This document shows, one piece after another, positions 18,435 through 27,403 of a stretch of 64,000 nucleotides of DNA (within the stretch, counting starts at the first letter, position 1; every line of letters begins with the position of its first letter). The DNA lies in the NCBI RefSeq assembly GCF_030063365.1, contig NZ_JASISY010000006.1, positions 154,335-218,334 of the forward strand, in the 5' to 3' direction. The stretch comes from Cryobacterium sp. PH29-G1. GTDB taxonomy: Bacteria > Actinomycetota > Actinomycetes > Actinomycetales > Microbacteriaceae. The notes beneath the pieces were generated by a model. That model was not told the DNA's origin and did not search any database. It was given only the letters and a program-made list of their open reading frames with translations. The position numbers and the translations under genes were made by a program.

Positions 18435-19433
18435 ATGACTATTCCGCTTTCCATTCTTGACCTCGCTCCGATCGCTCCCGGACAGACCGCCCGGGAGAGC
18501 TTTGCGGCGAGTGTCTACCTCGCTCAGACCGCCGAAAAGCACGGGTATGAGCGCGTTTGGTATGCGGAGCACCACAACATGCCCACCATCGGATCGTCGG
18601 CGACCAGCATTCTGATCGGCCACGTCGCCGGGCAGACAACCACGATTCGGCTTGGATCCGGCGGTGTCATGCTGCCTAACCACTCGCCGCTCGTGATCGC
18701 CGAGCAGTTCGGCACTCTCGCCGAGCTCTACCCCGACCGCATCGATCTGGGCCTCGGTCGAGCTCCCGGCAGCGATCAGAACACGGCCAGCGCCATGCGC
18801 CGCGATCCGCGTGCGTCCGATCAGTTTCCGCAGGATGTCATGGAACTGCAGGCCTACCTGCGTGGCCAGTCGATCGTTCCCGGCGTGCAGGCCGTGCCCG
18901 GGGCCGGTACCAACGTGCCGCTGTACATTCTCGGGTCATCGTTGTTCGGTGCCGGGCTGGCCGCAGCGCTCGGCCTGCCGTATGCCTTCGCATCACACTT
19001 CGCGCCCGACGCGTTGCGCGAAGCCATCGCGCTCTACCGCCGTGATTTCACCCCGTCGGAGCAGCTTGCGGCACCGCACCTCATCGTCGCGGCCAACGTG
19101 ATCGCCGCCGATGACACAGCGGATGCCGTGCAGCAGTTTGAGACGACGCGCCGCACCCGGGTGCGCGGCATGCTCTCCCGTGGACCGGCAGCGCCAGCGT
19201 ACAGCGACGAGCAGATCGATGTGTTTCTGACCACGCCGGAGGGTCGCAAACTCGCGAACATGATGCGGTACTCGGCCGTCGGTACCGCCGATGAGGTGCG
19301 TGTCTTCCTCGAAGAGTTCGCCGCCGGAACTCAGGCCGACGAGCTGATTCTCGCCCACATGTCGCCAACTATCGCGGATCGTGTGCGCTCGGTCGAACTC
19401 ACCGCCAACGCGATGAACCTCGTTCCCGCGTAG
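18435..19433 (+). CDS. LLM-class flavin-dependent oxidoreductase (MsnO8-like)
   Basis: 332 residues of the bacterial luciferase-like monooxygenase family. [19 protein letters not shown] at the start, [40 protein letters not shown] and [15 protein letters not shown] are all typical of the one-subunit MsnO8/YhbW group. It should bind reduced FMN and oxidise an unknown organic substrate. The gene stands alone; a strong hairpin follows. Confidence 0.9.
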   Translation: MTIPLSILDLAPIAPGQTARESFAASVYLAQTAEKHGYERVWYAEHHNMPTIGSSATSILIGHVAGQTTTIRLGSGGVMLPNHSPLVIAEQFGTLAELYPDRIDLGLGRAPGSDQNTASAMRRDPRASDQFPQDVMELQAYLRGQSIVPGVQAVPGAGTNVPLYILGSSLFGAGLAAALGLPYAFASHFAPDALREAIALYRRDFTPSEQLAAPHLIVAANVIAADDTADAVQQFETTRRTRVRGMLSRGPAAPAYSDEQIDVFLTTPEGRKLANMMRYSAVGTADEVRVFLEEFAAGTQADELILAHMSPTIADRVRSVELTANAMNLVPA

Positions 19434-19469
19434 GCGGGTTAATGCCCGCCCGGTCGAAACCGCCCGGGC
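19433..19469 (+). terminator. Hairpin after the luciferase-like gene
   Basis: GGCGGG (19433-19438) pairs with CCCGCC (19445-19450). An overlapping alternative stem, GCCCGG (19448-19453) with CCGGGC (19464-19469), would compete with it. It lies between convergent genes; there is no T-run, so termination is inferred. Confidence 0.4.
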
Positions 19470-19481
19470 GCCTGCCCGCGA

Positions 19482-20141
19482 TCAGTCGTTGAGCGGGTCG
19501 CCCACGGGATCAGCAGCGCTCAGGTCGGCGAGGGCCATGCCGCCCACCGGCAGCCCGGCCCAGGACAGCAGGGTCCAGCCCTCATCCGGCGAACCGGTGA
19601 GTTCGACCACGCCGGTATTGTCGAGTTCGTTGGCCCCGGCAAAGGTCATCGGCACGTTCTCGGCGCGGGCCGCGGTCCACACCCGAATGGCTGCGCCATG
19701 ACTGAACACCGCGGCCACGTGCGAGGTGGCGGCCGCGACGGCGATGTCGGCATCGAAACGCCGCATGAAGTCGTGACCGTCGTGCGCGCCCGGCATGCGC
19801 CGATCGAGGTCACCGGAACCCCACGCCACCGCGGTCTCCAGATAGCTGCGCACGGATGCCCGATCGCGCAGCCCCTCCAAGGACCCGGCTTCGATTTCGT
19901 GCAACCCGGTCGCGATTTGCAACTCCAGCTTGCGATCGATCGCGAGCGGATTAGCCGTCAACCGGGTGCGCAGCAGGGTCGACACGAAAATGGCGTCGAC
20001 CGGGTCGGAGCGGAGGGCATCGGGAATGGCTGCAGCCTGGCGCAGGCCAAGATCGGTCAGGCCCGGTCCGGGATGGGCGGTGTCAAGCCGCCCCAAGACG
20101 TTACCGGGAGTTTGGCCGTGGCGGATCAGGAGAAGTCGCAT
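19482..20141 (-). CDS. Histidine phosphatase family protein
   Basis: 219 residues. The catalytic motif LLLIRHGQTPGN is at the N-terminus (His near residue 8) and the second His is in AVFSHGAAIRVW. The partner Arg/Glu pattern (HEIEAGSLEGL) is also present. It is a phosphoglycerate-mutase-like phosphatase with unknown substrate. I placed the start at ATG 20141 directly before the RHG motif; upstream residues in frame look non-coding. TATGCT lies 8 bases before the ATG. Confidence 0.9.
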   Translation of the reverse strand: MRLLLIRHGQTPGNVLGRLDTAHPGPGLTDLGLRQAAAIPDALRSDPVDAIFVSTLLRTRLTANPLAIDRKLELQIATGLHEIEAGSLEGLRDRASVRSYLETAVAWGSGDLDRRMPGAHDGHDFMRRFDADIAVAAATSHVAAVFSHGAAIRVWTAARAENVPMTFAGANELDNTGVVELTGSPDEGWTLLSWAGLPVGGMALADLSAADPVGDPLND

Positions 20142-20273
20142 TTGTTTCCAGCATAGGCAACGTGGCTGGGCAATGGCAGACCGATGCGGTTGACAGGCCG
20201 GTGGCACGGTAGTTCAGCGGAGAGTGGCAGCATGGAGTAACCATCCACGAGCGTTCGACCAGAAAGCAGTCCC

Positions 20274-20600
20274 ATGACGATCATTAAAATCAACGCCATC
20301 ACCGTACCGAGCGATGGCGGCGACGAGTTGGCCCGCCGCTTCGCTGCCCGCGCTGGCGCCGTCGACGACCGTCCCGGTTTCGAAGGCTTCGAGCTGCTCA
20401 AGCCGACCGATGATCGCCTGACCTGGCTGGTCGTCACCCGCTGGGCCGACGAAGAATCATTCCAGGCCTGGCTGACCTCTCCGTCGTTCGCGCACGGACA
20501 CAAGAGCGAAGCGCCGAAGGACGGCGAGCCGGCAGCGCGCCCGGTTGGCGTGAGCAGTGAGCTGTGGTCGTACGCCATCGCCGGTGGCACCGCGAGCTGA
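20274..20600 (+). CDS. MhuD-like heme-degrading monooxygenase (ABM domain)
   Basis: 108 residues. It aligns closely, from memory, with M. tuberculosis MhuD: KINAITVPSDGG (MhuD KINAIEVPAGAG), RPGFEGFELLKP (SPGFLGFQLLRP) and EESFQAWLTSP (DEAFQAWANGP). The heme-pocket residues Asn7 and Trp66 fall at the same numbers. The axial His (His75 in MhuD) would be His74 or His76 here. MhuD converts heme to mycobilin and iron without CO release. The enzyme acts in the cytoplasm; it stands alone here, so the iron role is inferred. Confidence 0.85.
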   Translation: MTIIKINAITVPSDGGDELARRFAARAGAVDDRPGFEGFELLKPTDDRLTWLVVTRWADEESFQAWLTSPSFAHGHKSEAPKDGEPAARPVGVSSELWSYAIAGGTAS

Positions 20601-20614
20601 GACCGAACCGCGGC

Positions 20615-20649
20615 TTCAGGCCTGCCGGTCTTAGACCGGTGGGCCTGAA
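20615..20649. terminator. Strong hairpin shared by convergent genes
   Basis: TTCAGGCC (20615-20622) pairs with GGCCTGAA (20642-20649), and the inner CCGGTC (20625-20630) pairs with GACCGG (20634-20639) around a TTA loop. The stop codon of the XRE-type gene lies in the loop. It separates the MhuD-like gene from the three-gene operon. Confidence 0.65.
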
Positions 20650-21080
20650 TCTGTGGCGCCGGTCTCGTTCTGAAGTAGTTCGGTGATGGACCGGAGCGTC
20701 TCGGGGGAGACATCGCCGAGCATCCGTGCGGCGAAGTTCACGACGCGCGCCACGCGCAGGCTCTTCACAAAGGCGAGCTGAGCATCGACGCGGTCCGGAA
20801 GGTCACCGTCGGAGCCGAGCATGTACTCCGGGGGGATGCGAAAGAATTCGGCGATGCCGGTCAGGAGCGCCGCATCGGTGACGAGGGGGCCCTCGCCGGT
20901 GATCATGTAGGCCCAGCGTGCGCGGGAGAGGGTCAGACCGCGTTCCTTGAGCCCCGCTTCAATCTGGCGGTAGGTGTACGGGGTATTGCCTTCGGCCACG
21001 ACGACATCGAGTAATAGATTGAGCTTGCGGGCCAGTTCCAGTTGCGGACTCACCGCGGCAGACTCGCGCCCCGGGCTCAT
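20631..21080 (-). CDS. XRE-type DNA-binding regulator (third gene of ImmA module)
   Basis: 149 residues. A helix-turn-helix of the lambda-repressor type can be read at about residues 28-80: TYRQIEAGLKERGLTLSRAR, then WAYMITGEGPLVTDAALLTG and IAEFFRIPPEYML, the last part being the usual fourth helix. A C-terminal helical tail of about 55 residues follows (VKSLRVARVVNFAARMLGDV). The start ATG overlaps the stop of the membrane-protein gene (ATGA), so it is translationally coupled. With the ImmA/IrrE peptidase two genes upstream, it is the likely cleavage target or partner (inference). Confidence 0.75.
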   Translation of the reverse strand: MSPGRESAAVSPQLELARKLNLLLDVVVAEGNTPYTYRQIEAGLKERGLTLSRARWAYMITGEGPLVTDAALLTGIAEFFRIPPEYMLGSDGDLPDRVDAQLAFVKSLRVARVVNFAARMLGDVSPETLRSITELLQNETGATDSGPPV

Positions 21081-22105
21081 CGCCGTGCTCCGGTGGGGGA
21101 ACTGCCCGTGGCCGGTGCTGTGACCGGTGGCCGGGCCTGGGTGCGTGCTTCGGCCAGATCGATGATGGCTTGCTCGGCCGGTGTGACGGTCTGCCCGGGG
21201 TGAATCAGCAAGCTGTCGCGTATTTCGACGTGCCGGCGATACAGGTGCACGCCGGGCGCACGTACCGTGAGCAGTTGCAGGGGCGAGAGTGAGCGTTCGA
21301 TGCTGAGGTCGGGGCTGGCGCCCAGTAGACGCTGCCACAGCGGTGTGATGCGCCACAGCAAGACGCGGTCGCGGTAGTTCCTTCGACCGGCGGACAGCGC
21401 GTCGACGGCGGCCGAAAGCCCCAAGCCGACGACAAGACTGATCGGGGACAGTATGAGGGTCAGCGTGTAGGCGATGCGAGCCCAACCGATGAGTAGAAAA
21501 TCAGGGTAGATAACGGCCAGTACGGCGCTCGTGAGGCTAATGACGGCGTACGTGAGAACACCCAGACAGGCCAGCGTCACCAGAGTCAGCGAGATCAGGG
21601 TAACCGGGCGGCGCTGTCGACGCAGATCGGACAGGCACGCCGTGCCGAAGGAGATCGCGAAGATACCCATCGCAATCCAGGTCGTGGCCGCGTACGCGGT
21701 GAAGTCCCAGCGGGGAATGAATGTTGCAGCTATGTCGTCGGTCACGCGCCAATCACTGCCAAAGAACAGGAGGGCCTGCGCGAGAATAATGGCGGTGGCG
21801 ACAAGCGCGGTGGCACGCTGACGAGCCCGGGTGATGTCGTTGGGCGACATGGCTTGCTGCACGATGATGTCGAGGAGGGCGATGGCCACGATGGCCAGGG
21901 CGTGGAAAATGAAATAGGTGACGTTGCCGTTGCCGAGCAACGCGTCTACCGGCCGGTACACGGGCTGGGGCATAAGCGTCATGGTCAGCGCGAAGACGGC
22001 CAAAAACAACAGTAGGGAGCGGCGTTGTCCGCGGATTGCCGAAGGAAGGCAGACCAGAGCAGCTATCCAGAAGATGGCGGAGAGTGTGAACAGCGTCGTT
22101 TGCAT
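21077..22105 (-). CDS. Seven-helix membrane protein, MAB_1171c/DUF6545-like
   Basis: 342 residues. Seven hydrophobic helices are visible between residues 3 and about 235, for example LFTLSAIFWIAALVCLPSAI, VTYFIFHALAIVAIALLDII and LTLILSPISLVVGLGLSAAV. A cytoplasmic C-terminal part of about 110 residues contains WRITPLWQRLLGASPDLSIE and HLYRRHVEIRDSLL, which I recognise as the DUF6545-type tail of the MAB_1171c family in actinobacteria. Described members are only called putative transporters. Its start overlaps the stop of the ImmA-like gene (TAATG) and its stop overlaps the XRE start, so all three are made together. Confidence 0.8.
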   Translation of the reverse strand: MQTTLFTLSAIFWIAALVCLPSAIRGQRRSLLLFLAVFALTMTLMPQPVYRPVDALLGNGNVTYFIFHALAIVAIALLDIIVQQAMSPNDITRARQRATALVATAIILAQALLFFGSDWRVTDDIAATFIPRWDFTAYAATTWIAMGIFAISFGTACLSDLRRQRRPVTLISLTLVTLACLGVLTYAVISLTSAVLAVIYPDFLLIGWARIAYTLTLILSPISLVVGLGLSAAVDALSAGRRNYRDRVLLWRITPLWQRLLGASPDLSIERSLSPLQLLTVRAPGVHLYRRHVEIRDSLLIHPGQTVTPAEQAIIDLAEARTQARPPVTAPATGSSPTGARR

Positions 22106-22599
22106 TACAGAACGCGCCCAAACCCGGTGGGGGTGCCGTGGGCTGCTGCGCGTCCATCGTGCAGCATGATCAGGGCCAGTCGATCGCCGATGGCCTCGGC
22201 CAGGGCCTCCTGCTCATCGGTGAACCGGCTGCGCGAGAGCGCATGAACGATGGCGTCCATCGGAATTAGCGGCGCCAGCACGGCAACTCGCTCCGCAGAC
22301 AACAGCTCCTGCTGCTGATTGAGGATCATGTGACCGAATTCGTGATTGATGAACTGCTGACGCTGCACCGCAGAGGTAGTCGGAGCATGGTGGATTCGCT
22401 CAAAGCTCTCGCCGGCCACGGCGATCCAGAGCCCGCAGAGCCCGGCTTCGAGCAGGCGCGGCGTTGCGGTGTAAACCTCGATCTTCTTACCGCGGATTGA
22501 TTCCATGTGCCGGTGCAGTGCGTCGGCCGTGAGCGGTCGGGGCAGACCAAGTTGTTCGACCAGCGTGCGCGCCCGTTTCTGGCGTGACTCGTAGTCCAT
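22105..22599 (-). CDS. ImmA/IrrE family metallopeptidase
   Basis: 164 residues. The zinc motif HEFGH is at residues 86-90 and a third ligand is probably Glu129 or Glu131 in TDEQEALAEAIGD. The family (PF06114) includes ImmA, which cleaves the ImmR repressor of ICEBs1, and IrrE/PprI, which cleaves DdrO in Deinococcus. I placed the start at ATG 22599: AGGGGG lies 4 bases upstream. It heads an operon with a seven-helix membrane protein and an XRE regulator, all overlapping. The context suggests a membrane-triggered protease that acts on the regulator. Confidence 0.87.
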   Translation of the reverse strand: MDYESRQKRARTLVEQLGLPRPLTADALHRHMESIRGKKIEVYTATPRLLEAGLCGLWIAVAGESFERIHHAPTTSAVQRQQFINHEFGHMILNQQQELLSAERVAVLAPLIPMDAIVHALSRSRFTDEQEALAEAIGDRLALIMLHDGRAAAHGTPTGFGRVL

Positions 22600-22970
22600 C
22601 TGACCCCCTGTTTGCCCATTCAGCTTACTGCGATGCGGGCGGATCGGCACGGGTGTCGGCGCGAGGCGGCCGCAAGGGGCTACGATAGACATGTCTAACG
22701 TGGCTTCCGGGGGAAAGCGGCTGCGGCACCGCACGTGACTGGCGACATTGCCGGGGCTCCGATCGTTCTATCTGTTGATACACGATCTGCCGCCAATCAC
22801 GACTGCGGTCTCGCGTGCCACGTGGCCGTTGCGCGCTCGGCGCCCCACACGGGGCGCCGAGTTGCCCTGGCCTGCATCCCAAGAACCATCAGACACAGCT
22901 CGGCAGGCGCAGGCTAAGAATCGTTACGCGCACGCCGCGCTCGGCCGAGACCCGCCGTTAAGCTGAGCTA
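22600..22970. promoter_or_regulatory. Divergent control region between the ImmA operon and metH
   Basis: 371 bases without a convincing gene. It must hold promoters for both directions. The main structures are a perfect 11-bp hairpin (22836-22861) and a GAGACCCGCC stretch (22947-22956) just before metH that resembles the conserved B12 box of cobalamin riboswitches. Other riboswitch elements could not be matched with confidence, so a riboswitch is only a possibility. Confidence 0.4.
22836..22861 (+). promoter_or_regulatory. Perfect 11-bp hairpin upstream of metH
   Basis: CTCGGCGCCCC (22836-22846) and GGGGCGCCGAG (22851-22861) pair around ACAC. There is no T-run after it, so it is not a standard terminator. 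It could be a leader-RNA element or protein site for metH. Confidence 0.55.
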
Positions 22971-25900
22971 ATGAGCAATACCGATACATCAGTCGATGCG
23001 GCGCGTCCGGCCCGATCCCAGGCGCTGCTGGATGCCGTGACTTCCTCCGTCGTCATCGCCGACGGTGCCATGGGCACGATGCTGCAGGAGCACAATCCCA
23101 CCCTCGACGACTATCAGCAGCTCGAGGGCTGCAACGAGATTCTCAACGTGAGCCGCCCCGACATCATCGCGGCCATCCACGACACCTACCTCGCGACCGG
23201 CATTGACGCCATCGAGACCAATACCTTCGGCGCGAACTGGTCGAACCTGTCCGACTACGGCATCGAAGACCGCATCGAAGAGCTCGCTCAGCTCGGTGCC
23301 GAGATCGCGCGCACGAGCGTTGAAACTTTCGAGGCCCACGACGGCCGGGTGCGCTGGGTACTCGGTTCGATGGGTCCGGGCACCAAGCTACCGAGCCTCG
23401 GCCACACCAGCTATGCCAACCTGAAAGCTACCTTCGCCGAGCAGGCCCTCGGCCTCATCCGCGGTGGGGCTGATGCTTTTCTCATCGAAACCTCGCAGGA
23501 CCTGCTCCAAACCAAGAGCGCGGTAAACGGATGCAAGCAGGCCATCAGCGAGACCGGCATCCGCTTGCCGATTTTCGTCGAGGTGACGGTGGAGACCACC
23601 GGAACCATGCTGATGGGCAGTGAGATCGGCGCCGCGCTGACCGCGCTTGAACCTCTCGGCATCGACGCGATCGGCCTGAACTGCGCCACCGGGCCGACCG
23701 AGATGAGCGAGCACTTGCGCCACCTCTCCAAATTCTCGCGCGTGCCCGTGATCTGTATGCCCAACGCCGGCCTGCCGCAGCTCACCAAAACCGGGGCGAG
23801 CTACCCGCTCACTCCCGATCAGCTGGCCACGGCGCACGAGCAGTTCGTGAAGGAATTCGGTCTCGGTTTGGTCGGCGGATGCTGCGGCACGACACCCGCA
23901 CACATGCGCAAGGTGGTCGAACGGTTGCGTGGCATTACCGTGAAACCGCGCACACTCGAACAGGATCCCGGGGTCGCGAGCCTGTACCAGCACGTCAGCT
24001 TTGATCAGGACAGCGCCTTCCTGGCTATCGGGGAACGCACCAACGCCAACGGTTCGCGCGCTTTTCGTGACGCGATGCTCGCCGAAAATTGGGACGACTG
24101 CGTGGACATCGCGCGCAGCCAGGTACGTGACGGTGCGCACCTGCTCGACGTTTGCATCGACTACGTCGGCCGCGACGGCGTTGCCGACATGAAGCAGGTC
24201 GTCTCCCGGCTGGCCAGCGCATCGACTCTGCCACTCGTGGTGGACTCCACCGAGCCGGCCGTGCTGCAGGCCGGCATGGAACTCATCGGCGGACGCCCGG
24301 TGGTGAACTCGGTCAACTTTGAAGACGGTGAGGGCCCCACGTCCCGGTTCGGTCGCATCATGCCGCTCGTCAAGGAGCATGGCGCCGCGGTGATCGCCCT
24401 GACCATTGACGAGGAGGGCCAGGCCCGCACCGCGGAACACAAGGTGCGCATCGCCACCCGCCTGGTCGAAACCCTCGTGAATGACTGGGGAATGCGGGTC
24501 GAAGACATCATCGTCGATGCCCTCACCTTTCCCATTGCGACCGGTCAGGAAGAGACCCGCCGCGACGGCATCGAAACCATCGATGCCATTCGGCAGATCA
24601 AGGCCAAGTATCCCGGAATCCACACCACGCTCGGCGTATCGAACGTGTCGTTCGGGCTCAATCCCGCCGCACGCTCGGTGCTCAACTCGGTGTTTCTGCA
24701 CGAGGCCACCGAGGCCGGTCTTGACTCGGCCATCGTCAACTCGGCCAAGATCGTTCCGCTCGCCTCGGTGCCCGACGACCGCCGCAAGGTAGCCCTCGAC
24801 CTGGTTTGGGACCGCCGCGAATATGACGCCGAGGGAACACTGACCTACGACCCCCTCGTGGCCCTGCTCGACTTGTTCGCGGGTGTCGACTCCGCCGCCC
24901 TGAAAGATGAACGTGCCGCCGAACTGGCCGCGCTGCCGGTCGGGGAACGTCTGGAACGCCGCATCATCGACGGCGAGGCCAAGGGGCTCGAAGCCGACCT
25001 CGATCTTGCGCGGGCCAGCGGGCTCTCCGCTCTCGACATCGTTAACGTGCACCTGCTCGTGGGCATGCAGGTCGTCGGTGCCCGGTTCGGCAGCGGCGAG
25101 ATGCAACTGCCCTTCGTGCTTCAATCGGCCGAGGTGATGAAGGCGGCCGTGGCGTTGCTCGAGCCGCACATGGAGAAGTCCGAAGCGGCCGGCAAGGGCA
25201 CCATCGTGCTGGGTACGGTCCGCGGTGACGTGCATGACATCGGCAAAAACCTCGTCGACATCATTCTCACCAACAACGGCTACGACGTGATCAATATCGG
25301 TATCAAGCAGCCGATCGCCGAGTTCATTCGGGTCGCGGAGGAGAATAACGCCGACGTCATCGGCATGAGTGGGCTGCTCGTGAAGTCCACGGTCGTGATG
25401 AAGGAGAACCTGCTCGAACTCGAATCCCGCGGACTCGCGGGCAAATGGCCGATTCTACTCGGCGGTGCCGCACTCACCCGCTCCTACGTGGAAGACGACC
25501 TGGACAGCGTCTTCGCCGGGCAGGTGCGCTACGCCCGCGACGCCTTCGAGGGCCTCGCCCTGATGGAGCCGCTCGTGGCCATCGCGCGCGGCGCCGACCC
25601 CACAGCGGTCGGCCTGCCACCGCTGAAGAAACGCATTCACAAGAAGAGCCTGCTCACCCTGACCGAACCGGACGAAATGCCCGCCCGTTCCGAGGTCGCC
25701 AGCGATAATCCGATTCCCGTGCCGCCGTTCTGGGGCACCCGCATCGTCAAGGGTGTGGCACTGGCCGATTTCTCAGCCTTTCTCGACGAACGGGCCACGT
25801 TCATGGGGCAGTGGGGCCTCAAGCCCAGCCGGGCGGAAGACGGTGCTAGCTACCAGGAATTGGTCGACACGGTCGGTCGGCCGCGTCTGCGCTACTGGCT

Positions 25901-26573
25901 CGACCGCATCCTGGGCGAGGGAATGCTCGACGCCTCCGTCGCCTACGGCTATTTTCCCGTCGTGGCTGAGGGCGACGACATGGTCGTGCTGCACCACGGC
26001 GACGACCCGACCGGTCTGGTAGGCCAGGCCGGGCTGCTCGCGCCCGACGGTGGCTCCGGTGGCGTGCTCGGCACCGACCGACTGCGCTTCAACTTTCCCC
26101 GCCAGCGCCGCGATATGCACCTGTGTCTGGCTGACTTCGTGCGGTCCAGAGAAAACGGGCAAACGGATGTCGTCGCCCTCCAGCTGGTCACGGCCGGCTC
26201 CAATGTGGACTCGGTCACGGCCAAGATGTTCGCCGCGAACCAGTATCGCGATTACATGGAACTCAACGGTCTCACCATGCAGCTCACCGAGGCCCTCGCC
26301 GAGTACTGGCACTCCCGCATCCGCTCAGAATTCGGTGTGGGCGGCGAAGACCCCAGTGATATCGCCGGCATGTTCAAGCTCGAATATCGCGGCGCCCGAT
26401 TCTCGCTCGGCTACCCGGCCTGTCCCGAGATGGATGACCGCCGCAAGGTAGTCGAGCTGCTGAAACCGGAGCGGATGGGCGTGGTCTTGTCGGAAGAATT
26501 GCAGCTGCACCCCGAACAGTCCACCGACGCGTTCGTGTTTCACCACCCGGAAGCGAAGTACTTCTCGGTGTAG
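22971..26573 (+). CDS. metH: Cobalamin-dependent methionine synthase
   Basis: 1,200 residues, close to the 1,227 of E. coli MetH. It transfers a methyl group from methyltetrahydrofolate through cobalamin to homocysteine. Domains in order: homocysteine-binding with ADGAMGTML and the zinc cysteines in GLVGGCCGTTPAHM (about residue 303); pterin-binding with GERTNANGSRAFRD; cobalamin-binding with DVHDIGKNLVD (His of DxHxxG near residue 755) and MSGLLVKSTVVM; and the C-terminal AdoMet-binding activation domain (RLRFNFPRQRRD, LGYPACPEM). All key motifs are intact. No clear ribosome site precedes the ATG. A probable B12 ECF transporter operon ends just downstream on the other strand. Confidence 0.97.
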   Translation: MSNTDTSVDAARPARSQALLDAVTSSVVIADGAMGTMLQEHNPTLDDYQQLEGCNEILNVSRPDIIAAIHDTYLATGIDAIETNTFGANWSNLSDYGIEDRIEELAQLGAEIARTSVETFEAHDGRVRWVLGSMGPGTKLPSLGHTSYANLKATFAEQALGLIRGGADAFLIETSQDLLQTKSAVNGCKQAISETGIRLPIFVEVTVETTGTMLMGSEIGAALTALEPLGIDAIGLNCATGPTEMSEHLRHLSKFSRVPVICMPNAGLPQLTKTGASYPLTPDQLATAHEQFVKEFGLGLVGGCCGTTPAHMRKVVERLRGITVKPRTLEQDPGVASLYQHVSFDQDSAFLAIGERTNANGSRAFRDAMLAENWDDCVDIARSQVRDGAHLLDVCIDYVGRDGVADMKQVVSRLASASTLPLVVDSTEPAVLQAGMELIGGRPVVNSVNFEDGEGPTSRFGRIMPLVKEHGAAVIALTIDEEGQARTAEHKVRIATRLVETLVNDWGMRVEDIIVDALTFPIATGQEETRRDGIETIDAIRQIKAKYPGIHTTLGVSNVSFGLNPAARSVLNSVFLHEATEAGLDSAIVNSAKIVPLASVPDDRRKVALDLVWDRREYDAEGTLTYDPLVALLDLFAGVDSAALKDERAAELAALPVGERLERRIIDGEAKGLEADLDLARASGLSALDIVNVHLLVGMQVVGARFGSGEMQLPFVLQSAEVMKAAVALLEPHMEKSEAAGKGTIVLGTVRGDVHDIGKNLVDIILTNNGYDVINIGIKQPIAEFIRVAEENNADVIGMSGLLVKSTVVMKENLLELESRGLAGKWPILLGGAALTRSYVEDDLDSVFAGQVRYARDAFEGLALMEPLVAIARGADPTAVGLPPLKKRIHKKSLLTLTEPDEMPARSEVASDNPIPVPPFWGTRIVKGVALADFSAFLDERATFMGQWGLKPSRAEDGASYQELVDTVGRPRLRYWLDRILGEGMLDASVAYGYFPVVAEGDDMVVLHHGDDPTGLVGQAGLLAPDGGSGGVLGTDRLRFNFPRQRRDMHLCLADFVRSRENGQTDVVALQLVTAGSNVDSVTAKMFAANQYRDYMELNGLTMQLTEALAEYWHSRIRSEFGVGGEDPSDIAGMFKLEYRGARFSLGYPACPEMDDRRKVVELLKPERMGVVLSEELQLHPEQSTDAFVFHHPEAKYFSV

Positions 26574-26605
26574 TTCATCGGACCGCGCGCGGCTGACGAA
26601 ACGAG

Positions 26606-27403
26606 TCAGCGGCGCCGGCCCAGGCGGGCGCGACGCAGCGCAGCGAGTACCGCAGGGCCGACGAGAATGATGCCGACGACGGTGGTGATGGCACGCACGG
26701 TGTCCCAGGTGAGGGTGGACGTGACGAGCGAGTACAGGCCGAAGGACGCCAGATTCTGGCCTGGGTCGGCTCCCGCGGTATAGGAGATTCCGGTACCGCT
26801 GCCCACCGCGAACGGCCAGAACCAGAGGTTCATCATGAGCCCGAACAGGTACGAGGCGAGAACACCGTAAGCGGCCAACAGAATGATTTCTCCGCGAGCC
26901 CGCCAGCGCCCTGCACCGGTGCCGTGCCCGTGCGGCAGTAGCCCGGCGCCGGCGCCGACCCAGCCGCAGGCGAACATCTGAAACGGGGTCCACGGACCAA
27001 AACCACCCCAGAGCAGTGACGAGACAGCGATGGTGAGTAGTCCGAGAAGAAAGCCGAATCGGGCGCCGTAGACCCGCCCGGCCAGAATGAGCAGTACAAA
27101 TACCGCCTCGACACCGCCCACGCCGGCGCCGGCGATGCGCACCGCGGCGCCGACGGCCGAGAGCACGCCGAGAAGCGCAACGGTCTTGGCCGTATACATT
27201 TCACGATCGAGGGTAAGGGCGAGGGCCACGATGAGAGCAGGGATCAGCGCGAACGCCACGATCGGTACCGCGACCTGCGCGTCGGCCGGCACCGCCCCGA
27301 CGAAGAACGGCCAGGCGAAGGCGGCGGCGGCGAGCAGGCTGCCACCCACCAGAATCCAGGACGTGTAGCCGATGGTGCGGCGCGGCGCGGTGAGAACCGT
27401 CAC
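26606..27403 (-). CDS. ECF transporter S (substrate-binding) component, probably for a cobalamin-like vitamin
   Basis: 265 residues with about seven hydrophobic helices. Typical S-component features are the short membrane core and the glycine-rich stretch GVGGVEAVFVLLILAGRVYG followed by FGPWTPFQMFACGWVGAGAG. S components bind the vitamin inside the membrane and dock with the T/A energising module. I chose the GTG at 27403: it overlaps the stop of the T-A-A gene (GTGA) and has GAGGTG 5 bases before it. The vitamin is not proven; position beside metH and a transcobalamin-like lipoprotein in the operon favour cobalamin or its precursors. Confidence 0.8.
   Translation of the reverse strand: MTVLTAPRRTIGYTSWILVGGSLLAAAAFAWPFFVGAVPADAQVAVPIVAFALIPALIVALALTLDREMYTAKTVALLGVLSAVGAAVRIAGAGVGGVEAVFVLLILAGRVYGARFGFLLGLLTIAVSSLLWGGFGPWTPFQMFACGWVGAGAGLLPHGHGTGAGRWRARGEIILLAAYGVLASYLFGLMMNLWFWPFAVGSGTGISYTAGADPGQNLASFGLYSLVTSTLTWDTVRAITTVVGIILVGPAVLAALRRARLGRRR

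Noticed and set aside
23388..25235. 615-codon open frame on the minus strand inside metH
   Set aside because: Shadow of the metH reading frame; no recognisable domain and unusual His/Gly/Val content.
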